Origin: Xylona heveae TC161
Lineage: Eukaryota; Ascomycota; Xylonomycetes; Xylonales; Xylonaceae
DNA: 64,000 nt
NCBI RefSeq assembly: GCF_001619985.1
Contig: NW_017264208.1
Span: 1,277 to 65,276, forward strand
Direction of reading: 5' to 3'
Shown: positions 11,771 to 24,000 of the stretch, piece by piece
Position numbering within the stretch: position 1 is the first letter of the stretch
Layout of the letters: every line of letters begins with the position of its first letter
The notes under the pieces: model-generated
Told to the model about the DNA's origin: nothing
The model's input: only the letters and a program-made list of their open reading frames with translations
The model's database searches: none
Translations under genes and position numbers: made by a program

Positions 11771-13060
11771 TCAAAACCGCTCCTCTACAAAATGTTTAAG
11801 CTTTCCGCTCCCGTGGTTTAAAACAAGTTTGCTCATCTCTACATATTCAACCTCTAGCGGTGCAATCAGTCCCTGAGTCCTATTCCACACCCAACTCTGT
11901 GAGACCAGAGCTATATTTTCTTCCAGAGCGTCTCTGATCAAAGCTGCATTGTTGGGCGGAGGAATCGCCACTCGAAAAACCAACACATTCTTCCCTTTAA
12001 CACGCCGAACAACACTCTGGAACTTGGCCGCTGCATCCTGCGAGATGTGCTTGCCGATCAACGACTTCAGCAGCGGCAGGTCGAGTAGGGTGGTATTGAT
12101 CTTGAGTGCTACCGAGTCGCGCCCGTACAGCCTGAATGTCTTTTGCTCGTAGTCTTCCCAGGCTGCAATATCTCCAACGGGGTATCGGATCATTGGCTGC
12201 AGCCGCTTGATCAGGTGGGTGATAATCACGTTGCCTTTGACTTCGGCGTCTATTATAGGCCGTCCCTCACTGTCGACGATTTCCATGTGAACTGCCGGCT
12301 GCACGACCTTGTACAGTGGATTGATATCGTCGTCGCCGGTCGGCCGTGGTGGGTGAGCTGGCAGTCCGATGGGACCGCATTCCACGGATCCATACAGGTA
12401 TGGTGCAATGATAGCGTTGGGGAAAGCTTCATTCCACAGAGGACGCACGTCTTTGAAAAAGGTCTCGCCGGAATAGAGGACGAGACGAACGCTTTGCAGA
12501 TTGCGTCTTTGGCTCTTCAACCATTCTGCGAGTCGTGTGGGTGTGTAGACATTGCTGAGAATGACAGTCGCTTTGAACTTGTCGACTGTGTCTGCAATCA
12601 CGTCAAGAGGCTGCTGCCCGCTAATCGGGAGGTGCACGTTGTCGACTGGCAATTCCATGAATGTGGTGTTGTTGAACATGAATCCGCCATACATGCCGCC
12701 CATGTGGCTGAGGTTGGCAATTAGGTCGCCCGGCACGAGACCAGTAGACGTCGACATGGCTACGGCGTTGATCTGGCAGATTCTCCGCAGCTCGTCGCGA
12801 GTGATATAGACGATTTTGGGCTCAGCGGTTGACCCACCTGATCGCATGACGACGCCATCGGTGAAGGGCGCTGTTAAGACGCTGGCAGCGCTGGCGGTGG
12901 ATGAAGACCAGTAGGCCTCGACGTCGGTGATTGGCAGGTCGGACAGTATCGTGGACAAAGGCAAGTGAGAGAAGGCGCCATTGTAGAATGAGGAATGTTC
13001 ACGGACGAACTTCAAAAGGTCCGATGGTATCAAAGAAAATGTTTCAAATGATCGTGTCAT
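11771..13060 (-). CDS. PaaK-like adenylate-forming enzyme (phenylacetate-CoA ligase family)
   Basis: Intronless, 429 residues, the size of a stand-alone PaaK/EhpF-type adenylation enzyme and shorter than acyl-CoA synthetases or NRPS modules with carrier domains. Adenylation motifs seen in order: the phosphate loop RSGGSTAEPK (residues 73-82), YGSVECGPIG in the position of the A5 motif, RYPVGDIA for A7, GRDSVALKINTT for A8, and a C-terminal HGSGKLK with Lys420 or Lys422 as the likely catalytic lysine. It should activate a carboxylic acid as the acyl-adenylate, then pass it to CoA or another acceptor. No carrier protein or condensation domain is attached. It is flanked by two MFS transporter genes and converges with the MCT gene. 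Acid substrate unknown. Confidence 0.8.
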   Translation of the reverse strand: MTRSFETFSLIPSDLLKFVREHSSFYNGAFSHLPLSTILSDLPITDVEAYWSSSTASAASVLTAPFTDGVVMRSGGSTAEPKIVYITRDELRRICQINAVAMSTSTGLVPGDLIANLSHMGGMYGGFMFNNTTFMELPVDNVHLPISGQQPLDVIADTVDKFKATVILSNVYTPTRLAEWLKSQRRNLQSVRLVLYSGETFFKDVRPLWNEAFPNAIIAPYLYGSVECGPIGLPAHPPRPTGDDDINPLYKVVQPAVHMEIVDSEGRPIIDAEVKGNVIITHLIKRLQPMIRYPVGDIAAWEDYEQKTFRLYGRDSVALKINTTLLDLPLLKSLIGKHISQDAAAKFQSVVRRVKGKNVLVFRVAIPPPNNAALIRDALEENIALVSQSWVWNRTQGLIAPLEVEYVEMSKLVLNHGSGKLKHFVEERF

Positions 13061-13741
13061 GTTGGAGAGCCGGCGAGACGCTCAGATTGGGAATATCTGG
13101 TGGGTTTTGAACCGGATACGCAATCCAGTCGAGTGCTGCAAGAGATGATATATGACATTTTGTAATTGTCGCCATGTTACCTCCCAGCGGGACGGACTGA
13201 TTTTTCGTTCTCGTCCTGGCCGCCGGGTCTTTTTGCACCGAGGATAAATGTCATGTCCAGAAGGAGAATTCAATTTTTCTCTGGTTGTGGATGATGATGC
13301 CTAGGCTCAGGGCAGAGATCCCGAACGAAAATGATTCTTCCCTGCATATCCTAATAGAAAAGACCCTTAAACATCAGCGCTCGGGTCAGCATGCATATCC
13401 CTGTACAATGTAACATGGAATATAATGGTGTGATTGCCCTATATCCGACGCTACCCGGGCTGATTGTGGGGTAATACGAATACGTTCAATTCAGATGCTA
13501 AGATTGAGAATCCCTGTTGCAAAAGCAGCAGGCTGTAATGAAATGCTCAAGAATGCAACTCCGAGGACTTAGCATTGCACCTTGTAATTTCAACATTTGG
13601 AATTGGACATTGCATTATGAGAGACATTCGGCCTTCTTTCTGAGAATACAAAGCTCTAAAGTAACACTATGATAAATAATATCCACCAATGTTCTAGAAG
13701 CAAAATGCACATTTCCTCCTTCACCGGCTAAGCTCCTGAAG
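13061..13741. other. Intergenic: PaaK-like promoter and MFS 3' region
   Basis: Both neighbours are on the minus strand. The first 250 bases should hold the promoter of the PaaK-like gene, and 13500-13741 the 3' end of the MFS gene. No gene seen. Confidence 0.5.
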
Positions 13742-15268
13742 TCAATCATTTCTGTCCTGAGCATAGGGACTTCGTCGCCGCAAGGCATGTCCAAATTTCC
13801 AGAGCATAACGACGGCCGGCAATCCAATACCCAATGCAATAAACCCAAGGATGCTATTACCCCAACCATATCCTAGTTTTTCATACAATGACGGTGCAAA
13901 AATCGGAAAGAAACAGCCAAACATTTGCCGTAGCATGTTAATGGCTGCTAACGCGCTGGCTGCAAACTTGCCATATGTATCAATCATGTACATGTTCACG
14001 GCAATGGCGCATGCCATGGCGGCGCCCATGAAAATTGCGGCGCCGATATTGGGCACAATCCAGTGGGTCTTGTACTCGGCGCTCCAACCATACAGGAACA
14101 TGCCGGCTGCCAGGACAATGGTTGCAGGCGGCATAATCGGCATTCGGAATTCGGGAAAATGTGCACCATTGTGTTTTGCGGAGAGGTGTCTCTGAATGTG
14201 GTCAATGGCGTGGGTACAGAGCTCGGCGGCAAATAGGGAGCCGACAAAAAGAGATAAATAGTTCACTCCCGAGATCTCGGGTGTTTCGTGGTAGATGTCT
14301 GTCCATAGTGACGGAAAGTTGGCGTAGAGAATGTAAATGAGACCGTATAGAAAGGAGTTATAGACGGCCATTACCTGAATGATAGGCTGCGTAGCGAGCA
14401 ATTTGATCGGACGAATGATCGCTAACTTGTATACCTCGGCGCCTGCTTGATCCAAGTGGTCGTATTCAGTAAAGTAACGCTGCCCAGTTTCTTTTTCGAG
14501 ACGTCTTTTCTTGTGTCGCAGAAGCACTGGTGTAAAGGTTTCCTCGAGTGTGAAGAAACTCGGTATCAAAATGATTGCATCAAGCAGAGAAGCGGTATAA
14601 AATGTCCAACGCCATGTAGTGTGTTGTGCAATCACACCTCCAAGCACCGGTCCAATAACCGGACCTATGAGTGGCATAATGCTGTACACTGCGATAGCCC
14701 TACCACGTTCCTTGGTGGTAAAGAGATCAGAGAGCACACCGCTTCCAATCTATGCACGAGTCAGCGATTTTGTTTCCCTTTTTAAAAAGACGACGAAATA
14801 ATCTCTTACCCCCTGGGATGCACTGCAAAAGAATCCGGCCATAAAACGAAGTGCCAGCATAGCTCCAGCTGAATTTACCGGGCCACAAACAGTGTTGAAG
14901 ATGAGATACAAAAAGTTCCATGACTGGATGATTCTAATGCGGCCGTGAATTTCGGACAACGGACAAGCAAGAAAAGGCCCAAATGCAAAACCCAAAACAA
15001 ATATGGAGAGAATCAAGATTTGCTCCGCATCGTTCGTGACTCGAAGCGAATCTGCAATTTGAGGGAGTGCAGGGGCAATAATGGTCGAAGAGAGCGAGTT
15101 CATCAATACAAACCCAGACACTGAAACTGTCGCTCTCCATTTGCGAACCTTGGACCAATTCTTTGGATTCTCTTTGTCGTCTGGTGATGTCCAGGTCACC
15201 AACTGAGGCTCGTCAGCAGCTGCTTTCTCAGTCTCAGCCGCTGCTACTGGCTCAGGCTGTATTTCCAT
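13742..15268 (-). CDS. MFS drug/H+ antiporter-type transporter (DHA1-like)
   Basis: Two exons, 15268-14810 and 14749-13742, are split by a 60-nt intron (GTAAGA, CTGAC, ATAG) in phase 0 and give 488 residues. An in-frame ATG at 15319 would add 17 residues. The N-terminus is acidic and ends in the DHA1-type lead-in DKENPKNWSKVRKW. Helix 1-2 reads LMNSLSSTIIAPALPQIA, and the loop 2-3 signature is PLSEIHGRIRI. Antiporter-type motif C in helix 5 is MPLIGPVIGPVLGGVIA, the hallmark of multidrug exporters. The second half ends in LWKFGHALRRRSPYAQDR. Likely a proton-driven plasma-membrane exporter of a small molecule. Lying between the PaaK-like and threonine-aldolase-like genes, it is a good candidate exporter for a product of this locus (inference). 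Confidence 0.88.
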
Positions 15269-16478
15269 CTTGCGATTGTATGTGTGAAGAGGACAAAGAA
15301 TATCAAAATAGTCTGACACATTGGTTAATTAGTCCTCGGTCCTCTGTGTCATAGTCTTAGCGCACGCTGGTCAATACCCCGAAGCGATCCGTTCCCCTGG
15401 CCTACGGGATCTTGCAATTAGTTTATCGCTAGGCCCTTGCTAACCAGCCTCTATGAGACCCGGCTTCTTGAGTCATTGAATTGTTGTGTCAGGGCTTTCT
15501 TTTGACCTTCTCCTTCGAATCCACCTTTCCGTTACTATACAGTAATCCTTGTGAAAACATAACATTTTGCAAATTTCTATCGCATCTGTGTAGCCTCTTA
15601 GTAAAGCTTTTACCATCACGTCCCGCGAAGCAATGGAAGGTATACTTGTATCGACTTGATGATTGCCCCTTACTGACCGACCAATGCGTCTTGCAATACC
15701 GCGTTCCAATGTAACACTGACATGGTCCAGCATTCGATTTTGCACCAATAACAGAAGATTCGATTGTTCAATGAACAAGGCGTATAGAAAAAGGCTTGTC
15801 CTATTGAAGAAGGTACAGTGAAAGTTGCGAGGCGAAGATGATGCACCGGCTATCCTCGGTGTTCTTTCCAGCTGGACCTAAACCGTGCTTAACCGCCTTG
15901 ATCATCCATCCATGCCCTGATCCTCTACCATCTCCGTACGAAGTCCTGCGGTGACACGACATTTTTCACCGCTCTAATGATTTCTATAGCGTTTGATTAT
16001 CGATGGATTCGCACGGCTCGGGCCGTATTCTGGTGGCAAGTCTGCCATAATGTGATACGAACTGCAGTGTTTCGGCGTCCAAGGGTCTGTTCTCGACATG
16101 GTCAGAACGTTACAGTTCTCTCCACATGAACATGCATGGGTTTCTGCGAATCATCACAGTCGGATATTGGTCACATTTCCCTGTCATCGTGGCAATTTGA
16201 CCTTTGGTGATCACGACTTCGGAGGGAAAAAGAGCGAGCGCTCCCTCTTCTGCACGCGCATGCAAATGGAGTCCCCCGGAGAAAGCATCTCAGCCTTGCT
16301 TACAGCATATACCGGCATGCTTTTCATGGCTAAAATAAGCCGATGGCAGCCATCCTCCCGTCCTGGCTGAAAAAGCCATCTGCTTCGTCAAAAGCAGCCA
16401 CAAGCGGTCGTTCTCAAGGCTTCAATCGTTCTTCAAAAAAGCAGGATACCATTAAGAAATTGACTATTCCATTGCAAA
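15269..16478. promoter_or_regulatory. Divergent promoter between MFS exporter and PLP enzyme
   Basis: About 1.2 kb separates two divergent start codons. Open frames here are short and featureless. A frame beginning at 16343 overlaps the next gene in another phase and is not supported. If the surrounding genes form a regulated cluster, shared regulator sites are most likely here, but I could not identify one. Confidence 0.4.
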
Positions 16479-17705
16479 ATGCCTACAGCCGTGCGGACAA
16501 GCTCTGCGGAGCCGGTCAAGACACACCATGAAAAGCCCAATTCTCTCGCGCCGGAGCAGCCTCTGTCGTCTGCTGCGTCATTGAAAACCGACAATAGACG
16601 ACCATCAATATCTGTGAACAATCTGGAATGGTCAAGCAGTAATGAAGCATCCAATGACTTCCGATCAGACTATTGCACCAAACCCACCCTGCCCATGCTG
16701 GAAGCCATCATCCAGACATCCCTCGGCGATGACGTGATGCAGGAAGATCCCACAACGAACTCCTTTCAAGAATACGTCGCCGACTTGCTAGGTCATGAAG
16801 CTTCGCTTCTTGTCATGTCAGGGACAATGGGCAACCAGGTCGCTCTGCGATCAGCCCTGAAGACACCGCCTTATTCCATTGTCGCTGACCACCGAGGACA
16901 CATTATCAATCTCGAGGCCGGAGGCCCAGCAACCCTATGTGGGGCTCTCGTCAAAATGGTCATCCCGGCGAACGGTCATCATCTCACGCTTGGCGACGTC
17001 AAGAGGAATGCCACCATTACCTTTGACGTCTATGACTGCCCGACTCAAGTCATCAGCCTGGAAAACACGCTTTCCGGAACCGTGATGCCTCTATCCGAGG
17101 TTCGTGCCATCTCGCATTGGGCACGGGCGCAGGACCCTCCAATCCATATGCACTTGGACGGAGCTCGTCTGTGGGAAGCCGTGGCCTCTGGTGCCGGAAC
17201 CCTGCGGGAGTTTGGAGAGTGCTTCGACAGCATTCAAATGTGTCTGACCAAGGGTCTCGGGGCGCCCATTGGGAGCGTTGTTGTTGGTAGCTCCACTTTT
17301 ATCAAGCGGGCGCGTTGGATCCGCAAGATTCTCGGTGGTGGTCTTCGTGCAGCAGGCGTCATCGCAGCGCCCGCACGAGTAGCCATTGAGGATGTATTTT
17401 TTGGTGGGAAGTTGAAGGCAGCGCAGGACAAAGCCAAGCTTGTGTCAGCCTTGTGGGAGCAACTTGGCGGGAAGCTTCAACGGCCAACCGAGACAAACAT
17501 GGTCTGGTTTGACCTTGAAGCCTCGGGCTTGATGCGCGAACAGTTTTACCCATTGGCTCGTACTTTTGACGTGAAGTTGTTCGAACACCCCCTCGTGAAT
17601 GGACGAGTGGTCTTTCACTATCAGATCACCGAGGATGCTTTTGCCAGGCTCTGTCAATTTGTCCGGGAGGTATTGAAAGTACCATCACTTACTAAACCAG
17701 TGTAG
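16479..17705 (+). CDS. Threonine-aldolase family PLP enzyme
   Basis: Intronless, 408 residues. After a 55-residue Ser-rich extension the family core starts at NDFRSDYCTKPTLPMLEA, where most L-threonine aldolases read DFRSDTVTKPT. It continues with SLGDDVMQEDPTTN, SGTMGNQVAL, HLDGARLWEA and the Schiff-base lysine Lys258 in LTKGLGAPIGSVVVG. Family members are fold-type I PLP enzymes that split beta-hydroxy amino acids into glycine and an aldehyde. Fungal relatives also include alanine racemases of toxin pathways (TOXG type), so aldolase activity is not certain. The Thr-Val to Tyr-Cys change at the start of the core is visible. Genomic place next to an exporter and near oxygenases suggests a specialised rather than primary role (inference). 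The N-terminal extension is not obviously a mitochondrial signal. Confidence 0.85.
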   Translation: MPTAVRTSSAEPVKTHHEKPNSLAPEQPLSSAASLKTDNRRPSISVNNLEWSSSNEASNDFRSDYCTKPTLPMLEAIIQTSLGDDVMQEDPTTNSFQEYVADLLGHEASLLVMSGTMGNQVALRSALKTPPYSIVADHRGHIINLEAGGPATLCGALVKMVIPANGHHLTLGDVKRNATITFDVYDCPTQVISLENTLSGTVMPLSEVRAISHWARAQDPPIHMHLDGARLWEAVASGAGTLREFGECFDSIQMCLTKGLGAPIGSVVVGSSTFIKRARWIRKILGGGLRAAGVIAAPARVAIEDVFFGGKLKAAQDKAKLVSALWEQLGGKLQRPTETNMVWFDLEASGLMREQFYPLARTFDVKLFEHPLVNGRVVFHYQITEDAFARLCQFVREVLKVPSLTKPV

Positions 17706-18405
17706 AAATATAATTTTGACAGGCATACTTTTCTACATCTTAGCTATGTATCTTTCGGTTCATAATCTAGGGTGGTATTGTACTTGGTCAAGATGTTCTC
17801 AACAAGCCCAGCATTATTAGATAGAAACTGCGCACAATTCACGTACAGCTCGAACTGGAATACTAAGACGTGTAAAAAATAGCAATAAAACTTCCGGAGA
17901 TCTTCGAATGTCTGAAATCCTTTTCCCTTCTGAACAAAATTCAAAGACAAATTGCATCTGCCGCCCACACATGGTTCTCGAAATGTAGATACGGAATTAA
18001 ACGGAGATATGGACGGCTTACTGCCAAGCCGTCATAGCTAACGACTGCGGTTAGTGTAGTGTAAGCTGGGAAGCCCTTTTGGAGACGAGAACCCAGCTGC
18101 GCGGATAGAGGACTTGATTAAGAGGCTGTAAATAAGCTTATTGAGCGCTTTATTCATGCAGCCAATGATCATTAACTAGGACAATTTCGAACTTGATCAA
18201 AAAAGATATGTTGGATGTACTACATTCAAGACAAACTTGAACCGATGGTGAAAAGTTCTCCAACGTGATTTCTAAAGCCTTGTCTTCAGTATGAGACTTG
18301 TAGACTAATCAATATAACGCTTACAACTACACTTTCGTACAAAATACTCTCAACTTACATCGCTCTAAATCATCGAAACATCTAAAACATCTATCACTTC
18401 AAAAA
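17706..18405. other. Intergenic between convergent genes
   Basis: Shared 3' region, moderately AT-rich. No open frame with family features was found on either strand. Confidence 0.5.
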
Positions 18406-20162
18406 TTACAAGCTCGCTTTACCCTGGCTTTCAAAAGGCAACACGATAACAATCAGGCCGGCAGCAATAAAGAGCGCTCCGCTGGTATATACAGGTGCTG
18501 AAGTCTTGAGGTTTGCAAACATGGCAACAATGGGCTATCATCATCTTGTTAGAATCAAGAGTTTCCCTATTAAAGTAATGGTGATAACTTACAGCCATGA
18601 TACCAAAAACACGATTCGCCGTGGCGGTCAATGCATTTCCGGTTCCTCGATCCTTTGTGGGGAAGATCTCCGGTGTGTATGCATACAAGACGGCATACAA
18701 GATATTGCTGCAGAAATTGTACGCGCACTGCCATCCCAACAATGCGTCAGAGGTCGTGGCAGTCGTTGAGGCGTACAAGAAGACGCCAGTGAGAATGGTG
18801 AACAGTGACAAAGTGCCTCGGCGGCCGAAGCGCTTGATCTCTACCATGGCACCGCCCAAAAGGCACCCAGGAACACCAAGAACAGCGATGATGAGCGTGT
18901 TGCGGTAGGTGAGGTAGGTGCTTCCATCGCCAAATTCCGCACCCCGTGTGGCTTGGATATAACTGGATAAGAAAATAAGCACGCATTTATCGTCAAATGG
19001 GAGATATGTGGTGGAAGCTCACGGAAGAAATGCATTATACAGAGGGTATCCCAAACCGATAAAAGCCCACACGATCATGATCATGGTGGTAGAAAATGCA
19101 AGCTTCCACGTAGCAAATAGCGCGCGAATATGCGCAAGGTTAAATTTCTGGAGATTGCGCTTGATGGCAGCTGTCGTATCCGTCTGCTGTTGGATTATCT
19201 CTCCAGCAGGCTCGCACGCCTTGAGGTCTTCCACTGTCAAGGTTGAAGTTTTGCCATTGCGGCGGGCTACCTCGTGGACAATTTCAACCGCCTTTTCATC
19301 GTTGCCTTTGCCCATGTGGAATTTGGGGGACTCAAAGACAGTGAAGCACACAAAGCGAATAAAGAATCTGGCGACTGTCAGCTTGACACTTCGGCAAAGG
19401 TTTAAAAAAAAAATTTTTATAAAAATGGAGATCATACTCGATCAAGCTGATGCCGCCCATGGTAATGACAAAGTACCGCCATCCCATGTTTTCACTCTTA
19501 GTACATGTTTTCGCCGTCTCCGAGCAGGTCAAGTTGCCCAATAAAGGCCAAGCGATAAGAGTCGCTATCACCTGCGCCAGAGCCCAATCGATGGAAAGAA
19601 TCGTAAGAAGGAATTGGTGCGAACCCGGCAAAAACTCAAGAAAGACTGCCGAATCGACGGGTAGGTTCCCACCAACTCCAAAGGACCACAATGCTGCAAA
19701 GCATCCAATTGCAGCAAAATTGGGAGAGCCTGCGGCAATCATGCCAAAGACGGCCGTTACACCCAGCGTCAAGTTGAACGCCCAGCGTCTGCCAAACAGA
19801 TCGCAACCAAATCCCCAAAACATTGCGCCTGCCAGCAGCCCAATATTCTGGGCCAGAGTCAAAAATGGCGGGCGCGTGACGTTGAATTCACTCGCAATCG
19901 GCGGCAAGATCAGAGACGTCACAATGGGCCACAAGTTGTCGTTTGCCCAGCCAAAGCCGACCACGATGAAAAGCTGCCATTGGTACCAGCCCATGCCAAT
20001 TTCTTGAATGGCATGGTTCAGAACCCGTGCTTTGGCTTCATACACGGGATCGATCGTTCCTTTTGGCAGGGCAGCAGCCTCGTCAACGGCAACTTTGGAG
20101 AGCTCAGTCGCCTCTGGGATGACCTCGGGACCGACCTTCTGGTCGCATGCGATATCTGCCAT
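18406..20162 (-). CDS. MFS transporter, sugar-porter/SV2-like group
   Basis: Four exons (20162-19438, 19367-19023, 18962-18593, 18534-18406) with introns of 70, 60 and 58 nt keep phase and give about 522 residues. The N-terminal helix reads MGWYQWQLFIVVGFGWANDNLW, typical of the SV2/SVOP-like branch. Loop 2-3 shows GCDLFGRRWAFN, helix 4-5 has GVGGNLPVDSAVFLEFLP, and a long central loop begins FTVFESPKFHMGKG. The second half has KRFGRRGT and YTPEIFPTKDRGTGNALTATANRV, a well-known tail motif of this group. Relatives carry nicotinate, other organic acids, phosphate or sugars, so the substrate is open. Exon 1 ends beside a run of ten A that could confuse automated gene calls. It is the third MFS gene in 11 kb. 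Confidence 0.88.
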
Positions 20163-21026
20163 CGTGCCGATATTGTCTCAGTCTTTGCGACCGTGAAAAA
20201 ATTTGAGATTACTGAAAAGAATTTGGAATTTGGATACGGAAATTATTTAACATGTCATGATGCATGTCTTGCAGATTTAGAGAGCGTAGACCAAAGTTGG
20301 AAGGTGCTGAGATTTCATGTGGAACACGAGTGATGATTGGCGCAGATCAAATGTCGTTATTGCATGGCTCCCTGGTGTGCTCGAAGCATATTTGCAGCTG
20401 CTTAATATTAAAGTAGCTGCTAATTGGTAGAAGCTAAATGGTTGGTGGTATCAGTGCGGGGATCCGATGAAAGGAAGGAAGAGGGGGGGTTAGGGGAGTA
20501 GGGTACCTGCCCACAACTAAAAAGCTATCTCAGCAAGTAAGATTGGATTTCGTGATAACATACTCTATCCATGCTGCAAACGTAAAAGTCAACAGACGAT
20601 GAAAGCTTTGCGTTGCTATAGCAAGTTGAGAAGTAGTCGCCAATAGTTTGCCAAGAACATGCCTGGTTGAAGTTTCTTTCGAGTAAGGTTGCGGGTCGCT
20701 AAAATGACGATATTTCTTAACGATGAGGCCCTTACTCCTTCCGGAAATTTATTTTTTCCCTTGACGCAAATTAGGTACACTTAAGGGTCCCTTCCAAATA
20801 AATCTACCTTAGAACTAGACAAAGTTAGACTTTCGCTCAAGGTCAATTTCGATAGCAGGCACGTGGCAATAGTTCTCATTTTGTGAATCTAATAAATGTA
20901 TATCTATATGCACCTTGACAAAAAGAAACAAACATCAACATTCTCGCTATAGTGCTTCAAAGTAATAAGAAAATTTTGAAAAATGAAATGGATTGGTGCC
21001 TCAACGCGCCGTGCAAATTTTGTAGA
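20163..21026. other. Intergenic, MFS promoter and OPT 3' region
   Basis: Promoter side of the SV2-like MFS gene (20163-20600) and 3' side of the OPT gene. There is a short G tract at 20485. No gene supported. Confidence 0.5.
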
Positions 21027-24000
21027 TCAAAACTCCCCAATCCGTTTGCCAAAGTATTCGCCTGGTGCCACTTTCAACCAGGGAACCGAGTTGTTATCAT
21101 CGGTGTTCGACCCAACTGTGTTGCCCCACCAAACGAATTTAATACCGTGGTAACTGAGCGCAAAGAAGATGATAATGGTTGCAAATGCGGTGCCAGTATC
21201 CATTGCAGCTTGCAGGAGATCTGGACAAATAAGAGCTTAGCCTTTACTCATGGAACGCCATATAAGACGGAGGGAAGGAACTTACAGTTGTACCGTTTCC
21301 ACCATCCAAAGGCACGCTGACGGACGAGGTAATTGAAGATGAATCCGAAAATAAACCAAAGCGAGTATTGAGCTGTTGAGTGTGTGAGCCTCATGAAGAC
21401 GGATCGAATGATAGCCGCAAAAGAAATGGAGCAACTTACTCGTGTTGCACGGAGGAATGTTACCCGCTGCATTGAAAAAGACTGGAACATTGATATATCG
21501 GACCCAACTGTGAGGGTATCGCCGATAAACGAGCCAAACTAAGACGGTAACCACGGGCTAAAAATTGCAGATTAGCAACAAGATCTACTTTTTTGACGTA
21601 GGAACTTCGTTTCTCACTCCGATGATAAAGAAGTACATTAACCCGCTGTAGACCTGTCCAGATTGGAACAGCCTTTGAGGGCCGACCGTTCCCCAAATGA
21701 GAGAGGCATTGTAGATGACCTTGGAACCGTTGCATGTAAAGCGCTGTTTGTTTGTCGGCTTGCACAGGTCTTTGATATTACTCATCATCCATCGGAGCAC
21801 TATCATCAACAGTTCAGCTTCCAATCTCTGACGAGTTCTAGAACTGACTAGGAAAGAACTACTTACCTCCAGTTTGAGTCGCAGTCGCAAGAATAGTCGA
21901 ATAGACTTGGCCAACAAATAGAACGCGAGGCGGGATTTTCTACAATTGTTAATATACCAAGCAAATTTGTCACCAAATGTAGATCCTCATACCATATACT
22001 GTCCCAGCTTGAGGTCCTGAGCAAAATCCATTCCATGCTTAACAGAATTGTAGCCGTAGAACTTGACCATCATATTTGCGATCGGCTTGCCAGGCCATGC
22101 GTACCCGGCAATGAGTTCGGTTATAATATTGAGGAAGCTGCAGTTCAAAAATATTATCAGTCATCAACGAGTTGTGGGGCTCGGATTTTGACGGAAGAGT
22201 ACTGACATTCTCTGGTTGGTCGTTCCTTCTAGGATTCCCTCCGGGATAATCAACAAGACACCCATGCCTAAGCAAACTACCAAGAATCCCCAGACTGGAA
22301 GGCCAGAGTCCCAGTATTTCACCGTGAATAATCCCAGACCAACAACCACCAGGGTCAGAGCAAGGTACCACCAGTCAGGTACTTCCTTGTATGCATTCAT
22401 CAATCGCTTGTGGATGTCCTCTCCACCATGGCGTGAGTTCTTGAACTTGGCCCATATCTCGGAACCATTGTAAAGGTATGTATGGACTACTACAGCTGTG
22501 ACTGCAGCAAAGGAGAGCCCGTAGGTAAGCGAGTACGACATGGAAATATACATCGGGGAGTATTCCTGATATTTGCTGAGAACAAAGTTGAGGTTCGAGT
22601 CAACTACACGTGTAATGTTGTATGTATGACCCCTATTGTCATATGTTCCAGCAGACAAGAGTGGAAGACTGTGAAGGGTCAGCAAAAAAGTCAAGTTTCA
22701 AACGTTTTTCCCGGCACCTAAGGTAGAATTGGAACTTACTAGGCACTGTTCCAAACGTTTGAATAGTACAGTATTGGCGAGAGAAACAGGTAGAAGAACA
22801 AAACGACGGCAAATGCATTGCAGGTAATATAAAAAGGGGTCGTGAGAGGTTGGCCCGCCTGAGTGATCTGTGTCCAATCAAAACTGATGGGCAGAAGTCC
22901 CAAACCAGAGTTCATCTATATCGTGTAGCTGTATCAGCTTGCATTGCCCCATTAAGTTCAGCGTATCCAAGGTGCTAGAGGACTTACCCCGAATATCGTG
23001 TTGACTTTTTGATTATGCGGCACAATCCATGTAATAAATGCAAAGGTGCTGAGACTCGTCCAGATGTAATCGGGGAACCAGAAAATGACAAATGCAAGCA
23101 TAGTGAAGTAACCAAAAAATCGATATCGGCTCATGCTCCAACCGTTAACCTTAGAATTGTCTTGACGCTCATGCAGCGAGCGAAACAGGACTGTTGAAGC
23201 GAGCGAGGAGGGCCAGATGAGTGCGGCAGGGTAGACAAGGAAACGACGAGCGAGGCCTGCTAGACCAAAGCTGCATAGTTTTGTTAGTAACATAAATAAA
23301 TATCAAGCCATCCTTGATCGTAGAAGGGGGGAAAAAGGGGGGTCGGAAAAAAAAAAAGAAGAAGAAGGAACGCTTAGAGCGAAGGCGATAGAGGGGATAA
23401 ACCAAATAATAGCGGCTTCAAGTAGCTAAATAAAACTAGAATGACTTACCCGAGCATCTGGGTTGTCAGGAGATAGAGGAAACAGAACCCAGCACCATAG
23501 TCATGGTTCCAATAGACAGGACTGATGATCGCCATCAATGATCCTAAGGCGTACGCAGCGCCAGAGCTGATGTTGACGCACTACATGAGAGCAATCTTCG
23601 TCAGCAGCAACACAGACAGACCATGATAGCAAAAGAGCAGAATTCAAAAACGGAAGACGGATGAGAATTTTTCAAAGTACTCACGATGACAATGAGTGCA
23701 TGCTCTTTGATAGTAAATTTGCCAGGATTGACATCGAAGGACAATTTTCCTAATGGGACTCGCCAGCGAGGAAGTTTCTCCCATGCTCGGCCAATGGGAA
23801 AGACGAGCAGCTGGGCAACAACATAGCCTAAAGTGAGGGTTGGCTAGAAAGAATCAGTAAACTCTGGTCGAAGCAAATAAGATTGAACCTCAGTGACGAG
23901 GAATCTTGGTTGAATCCAGGAAAAAATTTTCCATATCGAACATACATATCGTAGGCCAAAGAATTGATTGACACCGGAGAACAGAACAACAAAGATCGTG

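Noticed and set aside
12143-12724. 193-codon plus-strand frame
   Set aside because: Antisense shadow of the PaaK-like gene; no family features.
13285-13300. ATGATGA word near the PaaK-like promoter
   Set aside because: No partner box D in the same orientation at a suitable distance.
19450-20007. 185-codon plus-strand frame
   Set aside because: Antisense shadow of the SV2-like MFS gene.
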